Shown piece by piece: positions 51,301 to 61,900 of a stretch of 64,000 nt of DNA. The stretch's first letter is position 1. Each line of letters opens with the position of its first letter. The stretch is from Montifringilla adamsi (lineage: Eukaryota > Chordata > Aves > Passeriformes > Passeridae): assembly GCA_017590115.1 (NCBI GenBank), contig JAGGNK010013003.1, forward strand, positions 186,001 to 250,000, read 5' to 3'. The notes beneath the pieces were generated by a model. That model was not told the origin of the DNA, made no database searches, and saw only the letters and a program-made list of their open reading frames with translations. A program made the translations under genes and the position numbers.

Positions 51301-54045
51301 CTCCATCCCTGCTCATCATCACATAAACACACACAATGCTCCCACCAGTCCCAGGCATTTCCTGGGTGAAGCAGGTTTCTCTGCACTCAGTTCCTCCCTA
51401 GGTGATGAGCATGAAGCCTCCTCACTCCCACTCCTAAAACCAGCACTCATAAAGCTTCATTTGTGTAAGGATGGGTTTGAGCTTAGTTCAGCAGAGCTCC
51501 GCTCCAGCCAGGTTTGCACAGCCCTTTCTGCAGGTGGATGATCACCGGGGCTGCAGAAAGTGACACATTTGTAACCCAAGTGGCTCAAAGCCAATGACAC
51601 TGTGCTATGACACTGCTGTGGGATGGGCCACCATGCCTCCAGGGATGTCCCACACGCTGCCCTCCCGCTGCAGAGACATTGACACAGACGCTGCTGACCG
51701 TGGGGACACCAGGCAGGAGCAGAACTAAACTCTGCTGTGCTCCTCTCAGATCCAGACACAGATTTGTGCTGGCCAAACATCAGCAGAAAGGCATCACTTG
51801 GACCATGAAACACCCAGAGCTTTCTTCCTCAAGTAAGGATTTAGGAATAGGAATTCCTGTTGTTAATATAGAGATGTGTGGTGCTCAGGATTGCTTTTTG
51901 AGAGCACAGAGCACGTGCATTACAGGCTGTTGCTCCTCACATCCCCGGGTTTGTTCCAGGTGAGTAGACTTGGAGGATTTTGTTTTAGTTTTGATTGTGC
52001 TTCAAGGCATTTTAAAGCAGATCAGCATCACCAGGATGAAAGCTCCACATCCTCATAGGCTGGGAACTTCCTGCTGGGATTAAAATTGGAAGGAGACAGC
52101 TCACCTGAAAGAAAATTCAGCTTCTCCTGTTGCTTGCAATGATAAAGAGTGTGCTCTCTGCCAGAGCACAACTTCAGCCTGCACCAAGGGGACCTGCATC
52201 TTAGGAGTGGCTGCTCCCCACATGCAGTGCTGGTGCATTATCTTTGCACTCCCACAGGGTGAGATTTTTTCCTGTCTGCACCCAAATGCAGGCAAAGTCA
52301 GATGCCAGCAGTTCATGTGCAGAGGTTCAAGTGACTGTGGGCTTGATGAAGGCAAACAGAAGTGGGTGCACACTGAACACTACAAATGAATTATCTGGGA
52401 GCGTGAACACAGGCTGAACGAAGCAGGACAGCAGAGCACAGCTTGCTGTGTCATCAGTTTCTACCACAGGGCAAAGCTTGAGGAGAACAGATGCCTCAGG
52501 TTTAAATGTGACCCAGGAGAGACATTGTTCTGTGTGCAAAGAAAGGTCCTTATGCCACCCTTCCTTTTTTTTGAGGATGACTAAGGCTCACCCATTCAGC
52601 AGCAAGCCCATTTTCATTTGATGATCCAAGTTCCAGTTTGGCCACAATAGCTGGAGTCAAGGAGCAGGAAAGAGCCTCCTTCCCACCAGCACTGCTCCAG
52701 GCTGACCCCCTGGCAGACCCCCTGGCTGAGCAAGCCCCACTCAGGGGCCAACCCTTCTGGTCTTACCCCAAAACAGGATGATACAGCAGGATTCATTCTT
52801 CATTCCGATGTGAGCCTGAAAAACCTGTTGGTGTGCAGCACATGGAAGCAGCAGACAAGTTCAGTATGTTTGCAGTTTCCCTAACCAGTGCTGTATTTTA
52901 AACAAAACCATTCTGGGTCAAGAATAAACATCTTTGCTGATTTCAGTTCAGCACATCTGGTCGTCTTGGAAATCCTGCAGCAGCTTCTACAAGGCAAGCA
53001 ACTTCTGCTAAGGCAAGCAACTCTGTGCCTGAGGAAAGGAAGAAATCAAAGCACCTCTGCTAGAGGCTGACTGAAGAAAAGGAGAGGTCAGCTTTAATAT
53101 TGCATTTGTTCCCATGGCATAAAATATCCATGAAGGTTCAGCATGATACAGTTCATCTTTGAACTATGGGGCTCACATTGAGCATGACCTCAGTTCAAGC
53201 ATTAAATGGAAGGGTCATTAGTTAGTGTATTTAAACTAGTCTCATGTAAACATAACACTCCAGCCTCAGCTGGGCTTGTTTGCCTAGGTTAGATTAGAGT
53301 GTTAGCTGCCAAATGACAGGAACTTCTATCCATGTACCTTAAAGATATGGGAATGCCAGGGTATTTGCTTCTTATCACCGGGTTTTAGTGGAAAATTTAA
53401 TCCCATTAAGTACACAGCTTGAATTACTGAATCCTGGCATGGTCAGACTTCTACACCCAGAACAGTGCCTTGGTACCAGGGAAGCTCAGACTCACACTCA
53501 GAAATGCCATTTCCCCCAGCAGCATGTGGCCACTGGTGAGTGGCACAACTAGTCAGGAAGAGCTGACCTCTAGACCCAAAATGGCCAACACAGACAACCC
53601 TGGGTAGCTCAGCTGAGACCCCAGGAGCACACAGCAAGGCAAGGCTTGTCTTCATGAGTGCTGCTCAGGGCAGGGAAGAGCATGCACAGGGAACATGACT
53701 AACAGCAGCTGTGAATAGTTTCCACTCTCCATTACTTCATGTTTTGCAAGGTTAGGTAAGGGGGTAGATGTAGAGGACAGATACAAATACAAATTTTTTT
53801 TTCAGGAATAAATAATCTGGAGCAGCAGTTTGCTGCAGCCTTTCACACAGCCGTGAGCAACCACAGGAAGAGGGAAGGCAAAGGTGCTGCCCCTCAAAGC
53901 TGACTTCGGTTTCCAATGCCAGAGGGCATGATCTGAGGCCAGCCACCAGTATGCAACCAGCATCTCCAGGCTCAGCTGATAGCCATGATCTGGAAGGCTG
54001 ACCATCCCAACCCACTTTCACAGTAAAAACAAAGCCAGTATGTTT
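48312..54045. other. Intergenic DNA immediately downstream of LBH, no gene seen
   Basis: There is no CR1, exon or RNA gene that I can recognise between the last CR1 and the inferred LBH cleavage site. The segment 49.3-50.3 kb is relatively G+C-rich, with several 110-160-codon frames on both strands, none of them with known motifs. Confidence 0.65.
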
Positions 54046-56323
54046 GGAAAGCATTTTCAAACTTTATTTACAACTGTCACAGTGACAAAAATGTAGTTTG
54101 AAAAAAATGCTAGCTTCTCCCTGAGGCTCAAAAAAGAATTACAGAAATATAGAATGTATATCATACAACAGGAGTTTTACTGGAGTGCTTTGTTCTTTAG
54201 ATACGTTCAACAACAAATAGAAATATACACAATACTTCCAAAAAAAGGATGCAGACAGAAATATGCAAGTCTTTAGGGCAGACAGCAGGTCTGAAGTCCA
54301 AGGATTGCCATCTCACTGCTGCCCACATGGTAACATCTTTGATATAGAGCTTTGACTTGGTGGTACAGATGGTAGAGACCAATAGAGAGTAACACTTAGA
54401 AATAAGACAACTGGCTGGTATGCAGGTGTACAAGCTCACTCCAGTAAGACAGCAAGACTAGAACAAGTGTTACAGACACAACAGCTGAATCCATCACTAG
54501 AGAAAATGGTATCACCACATCATGGCTGTTCAGTGATCAACCATCCACCAAGGTGGGCAGGGAGAGTGTCTGACTGGGTCTGCGTGGCTGGACCAGAGGC
54601 CAGCTGCAGTGTAGGAACACTGAATTTCTCCTGCTTTGTGCTAACTCATCTCCAAACGCCGATCTGTCCAAAAATAGTTACACAGCTGATAAATTATTGC
54701 CATTATGTTGAAACACAAGCAAGACAAGACTAAAACAATCCTGCCAATACGTTAAAAGCAGTTCCCAAACCCCACCAGCGTTTAACTACTCATGAGGTAT
54801 TAAAAATACAAATACACACATGTCCAAATAGATTTTAAAAATGGAACCAGTTATAAGCAAAGGGGGGTGGCATTGGGATTATTATGGAAGTTTGGTTAAG
54901 GCCTTGACATTTCTTTTTCTCTTCCATGACCCCAGATTTGGTTTAGGTGGTAACTGCTCTCATCCTATCCCATGACTGACTGGCTCCCAAGCTGGTCCCC
55001 AAAACTGCAAGACCATCCCTTTCCAGGAAAGCAGCAGGTAACCTTGTCTGGCAGCAGACTGGCCTTTTCCTTGAGACAGAATATGGTGAAGAGAGAACAA
55101 ACCCAGACTTCACAAGCCAGTCTGCACTTCATTAAAACAACCATGAACATTTCACCCTCACTAAGAAGCAGGAATGCATCTTGTCTCAGGACACCCACGC
55201 TAATCCTCTTCCAGCCAGACCCCATCCTGCAAATCCCACTGGTGATCCACACTAGATCTGGTGTTTCGTCTTTGGATGACCCCCAGGTCTGGCAGCCCCC
55301 CCACAACACTCCCCACCAGCCTGTCCTGCACTGAGGAGACCCTGCAGTGCAAAGCTGGAGGAGAATCCCCCCCACCCCTCTCAAGCCCATTGACCATCAA
55401 GTTAAGAGACACAAAACCCTACAACTTCAAGGACATCAAGGCAAGGAGGCATAAATCTCCACCCTTAGGCTTGGGGCACTGTACAAGACGAGACCACCCA
55501 CAGCAGCCTCAGCAAATAGGAGAGAAAAATCTGAGGTGTTCAAACCCACATGAGCTCTTGCTGCAGACAGAAGCACCTTTTTACATCCGATGCACACCAC
55601 CTCATGCTCACCACCTGCAAGATAAGCTAGGGCGTTGCAGGAGAGATGACAAGCAGCAGCCTAATGCTATCCTGCAAATACAGCTGCTCAGCATTGAAGA
55701 GTCTAAAGGCAAACAGGGGGAGAAAGTAACCGTGGGGAAAGTGGCTGGAAAACAGGCTCAACAGCGAGAGCAAGAAACCAGACTACTCCTATGGACGCTC
55801 ACCTTACCCTAGGAGGTGCCGAACCAGGGAGAGCTACAGGCCCCTTGTCACTAGATCATTTAGCCATGCTTCGCTATGGACACCCTTCCACCCCCCAACA
55901 CACAAAATGGAAGCTGTAAGAAAGGCAAATCTGAGATATTTTGGCTCTGTTCTCATGCTTTTAGCCAGAGGCAGCTCCCAGCCAAACGTTGCCACCTCCA
56001 ACTGTCCTCCCCCTTCCCGAGCTCCCCCCTCCAGCAGTCCTCGTGTGGTCACCCTCTGCCATGTGCTTGGAATTTCACTGCTGCCTCCGCCTCGGAAAAA
56101 TACAGATAATGATCTCGAGAACAGCAAACATTTCTCTGCGTTACTTCCTTCCTTCCTCAGGAGGTCTGGTGACACCGAGGGCTTCAGTTCTCGATACAGA
56201 GAATACAAAAAAACTAAGATCTCGCAGGTGCAAAATTGAACTTGTCTTATTAAAAAGACTTTCAAAGAAAGTGTGGCTCTTCCTTCAGAAGGGTGCAGTC
56301 CCTTGCCTTTCCTCAGATGCCAT
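54046..56323 (-). other. LBH: LBH 3' untranslated region (about 2.3 kb)
   Basis: The stretch from the LBH stop codon to just past the first well-placed AATAAA on the minus strand has no other coding signal and no CR1. A long 3' UTR is usual for vertebrate LBH. The open frames here, including one of 183 codons on the plus strand at 55261-55812, resemble no protein I know and are antisense to the transcript. The cleavage position (about 54046) is inferred from the usual 10-30 base spacing after the signal; the following minus-strand sequence is T/G-rich, as expected downstream of a cleavage site. Confidence 0.75.
54063..54068 (-). terminator. LBH: LBH polyadenylation signal AATAAA
   Basis: Plus-strand TTTATT gives AATAAA on the gene strand, about 2.26 kb after the stop codon. 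It is followed by a T/G-rich stretch on the gene strand (54015-54040). A TGTAAATA Pumilio-type motif (54065-54072) overlaps it. No other well-placed AATAAA was seen in the 3' UTR except one that overlaps the stop codon. Confidence 0.7.
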
Positions 56324-56527
56324 TTATTGCTCCTTGTTGTCCTTCTTTGCGTCTTCACAGTTTTCTTCCTCCTCCTCCTCGTCCTCCTCCTCCTGCACGA
56401 GGAACTCCTCGGGCGGCCATCTCAGCTCCCCGCTCTCCACGTCCCCCTCCGTGGGCTCCACCACGATGGAGGGCAGGCGGTCCTTCAGCTTACAGTAACG
56501 ATCAAAGTCTGAGGGGTCGGGGAAGAT
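56324..56527 (-). CDS. LBH: LBH, terminal coding exon (C-terminal 67 residues and stop)
   Basis: The minus-strand frame starts with IFPDPSDFDRYCKLKDRL, continues through the LBH core LPSIVVEPTEG and ESGELRWPPEEFLVQ, and ends in an acidic tail finishing DNKEQ before TAA (56324-56326). This is the conserved C-terminal two thirds of LBH, a small acidic, largely disordered nuclear transcription cofactor known from limb bud and heart development and as a Wnt target. Human LBH is about 105 residues, so roughly the first 40 residues are encoded by upstream exons outside the window. The exon begins at 56527 directly after a CAG acceptor and reads in phase 0 (ATC, Ile). The tail has a run of about ten Glu/Asp residues, longer than I recall for the human protein. 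The match is clear over the whole exon, with no frameshift or stop. Confidence 0.96.
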   Translation of the reverse strand: MFPDPSDFDRYCKLKDRLPSIVVEPTEGDVESGELRWPPEEFLVQEEEDEEEEEENCEDAKKDNKEQ

Positions 56528-56545
56528 CTGAAAGAGCCAAGGAAC
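56528..56545 (-). other. LBH: 3' splice site of the last LBH intron
   Basis: Read on the minus strand, the bases before the exon are CTTGGCTCTTTCAG, a pyrimidine-rich tract ending in the acceptor AG (56529-56528). The open frame upstream of this point loses LBH similarity immediately, so this fixes the exon boundary. Confidence 0.9.
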
Positions 56546-59500
56546 AGTCTGTGAGAGGGGCTGCACTCACACACTCTCACCAAAAACCCAGCTCGAGACA
56601 TTTAGGTCTCCAGGGCAGAATAGTCTGGACACAGAGTCAACCACTGAGTGATGGGAATACTCTTGAGCTTGTCAATAACCTTTTCAAGTCTCCAAGAAAT
56701 GGAAATGAGCACAGCCCAAGAGGCTCCCAAAGCACGCGCTTGCTTGGATAGTGCTCAGCAAATAGGTACCTGCCCTTTTGGATATTTATCCAAATGCCTT
56801 GTCACCCCCCCACCCCTGCTTTTGCATTAATGCTCTTCAGTTTGCACACAGAGCTCTCTCCATCAGAGAATCTGAGATCTCATTTCCTGCTGCTGGTCAG
56901 GCTGCACACCAGAACAGTTCTCCAGGCTCTGCTGCTGGGAGGCAGGAGGGTCATGGCAACCCAGGGCTAGCACAGCCCAGATCCTTGCAGCAAGGGCCTG
57001 TGTCTGGTATCACTCCAGGGCCACGGTGCCAGCCTGAAATAGCTCAGCTGCATTTTAGAGATAACTCTGGCAGTATTCTGCACACTACAGCTACCACACA
57101 TCAGCGGTGAAACTCAGCAGGACACTCATTTATGGAAGGGCTGGGGACTAGACTGTATTTCTTCAGGAAAGGGGTACCTGTGGCATAGCCAGCAGTCATG
57201 CACTGTATTTCTCATGCAGTGGGTACAAGGACTCCTGCATCTCCAGCCCCTCAAGGTGCACCTTACCCATTCCTTCCCACCCACTGCTTGCCACATGGAT
57301 GCACAAGCTTGTGCAGTGCAGCAGCACCAGGGCCCATACTCACTGGTACTGCTAGTGATGCACACTTTGATTCTACTAGGAACTGAGGCAAAGTGTGAGT
57401 AAAGGGAAAAAAAACCTGCTGGTGGAGTGTTAGCAGCAGCCTTGCAAGACTAGATTGCAATATGAACAGAAAAGGTTGTGTTACTTGTGGGTAACTTGCT
57501 GGGGGAACACCTTCAAACCCCAGCTCATCCAGAAGGGAACTGGATGGGTGATAAAAAAATTTATCACTGCTGGGTGATAAAATCCACTTGCTACATCGGA
57601 CCTCCTGGTTAGTAGCCAGAAGATTAAACAACCACCACCTGCTATTTCAAACAATTTTATCAGAGTGTCCATTTCACATTAGACTTGCATTTAAACACTC
57701 CAAAGGGGAAAATGACAAAGTGCATTTTCCCCTTGAGGTTGTAGGCCAGGTGAGAAGTCATGTGGCTGTACTTTTCTTTGAAAATCATCTGCATTCAAGT
57801 GAGTTACAAGAGCATCCTTGCAGGGAGCAGCACTGCCAGCCTTGGCCTCAGTCTGAGAGCAAGATCTCATCTGCTTTGATCTTTGTGGTTCCAGTAACAA
57901 AAGCAGGCTCCCCATCCAGGAGCCCTGAGCATTAACCATGAAGCTTCATTCTCCTTGTGCCAATCATGTGGGTACCTACCACCTTGGGAAGCCCTGGCCA
58001 CAAAAAGTGAAACAACATCCTATCAGCTCCTTCTTCAGCCTAGCAGCTGTTAGCTACAGCATCACCTCCTTGGCAATACTCAGTCTTCTACTGTTCAGCC
58101 TCATTTTTCCTTCACACCCAAAGCTTTGTGGCAATCAGATTGGAAAAGCCTTTGGGCTGCTACCTAACACAAATTCAGGCAAGGAAACAGAAAGAAATGC
58201 ACAAATCAGGGGCTGTTTGCATGTGATCATCTGGTCCTGGGACAGCGGTGTAACACTCCAGCTCCCACCATCCATGTTTTTCAGGTGCACAAGAGCAGCT
58301 GAGGTCCCTTGAACACAGCCACATGAACCTGGGCATTGCAGTGTGAGCTACTTGCTATTAGTCACTCTCAGCACCAGTGAGACAGCAACTGTTTCTTGGA
58401 GCTTTGTGGCTTCTGCTTGGCCAAACAAAATCAGTTTCAGGCACATAGTGCATTACTGAAAGCACAGTCAGTGGCTCTTAAGCATCAAGTTATCTAAACC
58501 CAGGATAGGGGAAAAAAAATACTCTTGACATTACATGGTTTAGAAGGTTGCAATGGAAAAAAAAGTGTGGTTCAAGAGGTTACATAAGCTGATAATGTCA
58601 TGAAAATAGCCTCCTATGGAAGAAAAATAGCAGTATAATAATCAAACTAACCTTTGGCTGCTATTATTTTAAGCACATTAGGTCAAATTGGAGCAATTTC
58701 TTTGAAAATAGCCTGCCAGATTTTTTTTCCAGAAACTAAGTAGTAGTCATTTCCTTACAAACAAATATCCGCAAAATGTGGTGTGCAGCTTTTTTAATAA
58801 TAAAAAAACCCTAGCACAATCTTATCTCAAACAGCTGCAGGACAGGCTGAACCCAAGAAGGTCAGGATTTTTTCCACTAAGTCATGCTTTTTAATCGTTG
58901 AGGCAGCATGAAGGGAGATGTTGCAACTGCACTTTGAAGGGGCGTGGACAGTCAATGGAAAAAATACAGAAAGGCAGATTTCCTCCAGTGTGATGGGCAG
59001 GGTGACAGCAGGCCAAGCACAGGGGCCCAAGGAAAAAGGGTTTGAGACTAACTGTACATCTGGGGAAGCCAAGTGAGAAGGTCAATCCAACTAGCCTCCC
59101 CCCTCCTCTTCACAGAAAAAGATAAGCAAGCACCAGCTCTCTCTGTCCTGCCCCAGTAGGGCCATGCCACATGTGCTGGTTCCATAGGCCTTATCTGGTC
59201 CCACTCCAGATTTAGACAATGGAGGGAGAAAGAAACCTCCCTAACTTACAGCAAGCTCCACACTGGGAATTGCAGCAGCTCAGCTCTGACCTGGGAGCTC
59301 TGCACTCTCTGGCACAGCAGCCAGGACAGCAACACCTGCCTCCAAGCCTTCCTGCTCACATTATCCTGCCCAGGGCTGTGCGAGGAAGGCTCTGCACCTC
59401 CCACCCCACAAAGAGGGCAAGAGCCATGGGTTAGCTTCTCCCTTTCATGCACGACAGGGAGCCTCCTTGCACAGCTAAGGCAGACGCCTTCCCCTGGCAG

Positions 59501-61639
59501 ACTTGGTCACTTGATGGGGGACAAGTGACAAGCAAGTGGCTGTGATGGCTGCCTAAAAGCAAATTTACAGCAATTCAGAGGCATCTTCCACCCCTTCACT
59601 TGCATGATACAGCACAAGGGTCTGCAACTGCTTCCACACACAGCTTCCCCTGTAGCTGAGCCCCAAATCCTGGCCATGGAGAGACACATCCAACACCTCT
59701 AGATCCACAGAGGACATGGATGTTGCTTCTTACACTACTCAACACAGCTTCTAGCTAACAGCAAGACTGGTTTTTACAGGCCCCTCTGGCTTTACGTCTG
59801 GGAACTGCTCTCCTCATGAACTTAGCCAGATCACACACAAATCAACCAAACTCTTGCCTTGCAGCTGGAAAAGGCAGGGAAAAGCAGAACTTGAAACAAA
59901 AGCTTGAAATGATTTTAGGATGATCATGTTTGCCTCTGTTTCAGATGATCTAGCTCTAGTATCCTCAGATGAAGTCTTGGCAACAAGAACGGAAAGTTTT
60001 CATTGCCCTGGGGAGGCTCATAGCCTCTCTCAGCATTCACAAGGATGGAGAAACACCAAAAGCAGGAGAGATGTCAGGCAATTAAGAAGATTAGCTCAGC
60101 ACTACCATAATCCAAGTGACACTTGTAAATTCAAAACAACTTCCACATGTGTGCTCCATACCAACACCCATAGTTAAAATGCCTGTCTCCCCTCCCATGG
60201 GGCTGAAAACTATTTAAATTGTATTACAGGGAGACTAAAGCAATGACATCTTTCCAAATTAAGTTACTGGTTTGGGGGAAAAGCTTTGCTTGACTGTCGT
60301 CAAGACTGCTCAAGTCTATACAAGACTGCAAAGTCCACACTGGGAGACATCCCACTTCAGGTATAGGATACACCCCAGATGGACACATCACTCATCCTCC
60401 TTGGACTGAAGGGCTGAATTTTGTGCCTCTTCAGTAATATCAATATTCCAAACCCCAAATCAGCATTGAAGTTGTGAAAACAAAACTTTAGTGCCACTGA
60501 GAAGCACGGCAAGCTCATGTCAGGAAATGCTTCAGTCATCTCTCAGTGTCCTCTCTGGAGGACTTCTCGGGCCACAATGCATACATTTACTCACACAGCA
60601 GTCATGACTCAAGAACGAGCTCCAAGTATGTACACAGCAGCTGTGACTCAGGTTGATGAGCCACAACAAGTCCCCAGCCACAGAAATACTGCCCTGTCTC
60701 AGGGCATGATGTCAGGGAAACTTCCTACATCTAACCATTTTCCCTCAGAGCAACAAAGCATCAAAGTAGGGAGGAAAAAACATGCTGTGAGGTGCTGCTG
60801 CTGTCCTCAGTTTAGATTTCAGTGGAACACTTGTGCACAGCATAGCTGCCAAAAAGATTGCTTTTGTATCTGTTTATCCCATATCCTGCTTCTGTCTTCA
60901 CTGAGGTCCCAGACCCTGGAATACATATTGCCTATTAATCTTGTCTAGCAGCCATGCTTGCTATCATCACCTTTTTGCAGCCTGGTTTCAAAACCTTCCA
61001 CAGCAGCAAGCAGCACCTCTGAAGGACTTCCCCTGTACAAATGACAGCTGCACAGACATGAAGCACCCGACAAGAAAACAATTACAGAGGAAGGTGAATT
61101 TCCATTGAGCCAACAGCCCTTGGACCAGTAACATACTGGTGGTCCAGTTTAACTGGAGGGATCCAGCACACACAGCTGAAGCCCCTCGACTCCCTGGGAA
61201 AGCCAGTGCTTCCCCAGGGCTGGTGAAGAGGTGTTACACTCACCAGAAATGACTTCTCCAACACCCAGCTTTTGGCACAGCCACTGGATAGAGCCTTAAG
61301 CCTATTTACCCAGATTCAGGCACTCTGACGTGATTGCCAGCGAGCTGTGGCTGTGATTAACCTACACAGATCCCAGCATGATGCGATCATGACTTAAAGA
61401 GCTCAAGCTCCCCATGACAACCAAACCTCAGCTGAGGGCATGAGGCAAGCTCAGCCTCTGCAGGCCAGTCTCCTACACGGGAGCCTGAAGGACCAGCGAG
61501 TCACCTGCCAGCCAGCCTGCAGCAAAGCAGCACACTCAACTCAGGACACTGCCTCTGCTCAGAACACACACTTTGGGCATTAAGGCATTTTCAGTTGTGC
61601 TCAGACCCTGCTCCACTTCCAAGAAGCAAGGTAGGATTC

Positions 61640-61900
61640 CGGTCAAGGCACTGTTTTGACAACGGCTCCACGAAATGATTAATTCAGCCTCGGTTTCAGC
61701 GGCATTGTTCGTGCTGCTGGGAGACAGCGCAGAGGACAAGCTGGCAGAGTGCTGATGAGGCTCTTCAAAGAACGGGTATTTCTGGGGCTGGGAAACAGCA
61801 AACAGTGCATTAGCTCTGGCTGGCAGCAGAAACAGCCTGGCTTGCTGGACACTGCCAGGCAGGAAGTGCATGAAGCCCTCCACAGCCACATCTGTTTGTA
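61640..61900. promoter_or_regulatory. Possible intronic regulatory segment in LBH
   Basis: This segment keeps several CpGs in otherwise CpG-poor DNA (for example ACAACGGCTCCACGAAATG and GTTTCAGCGGCATTGTTCG) together with a homeodomain-type ATGATTAATTC. An antisense open frame of 124 codons runs through it but matches no known protein. The regulatory call is inference from composition; no conservation data were available. Confidence 0.25.

Noticed and set aside
55261..55812. 183-codon plus-strand frame
   Set aside because: It lies antisense within the LBH 3' UTR, with no recognisable motif.
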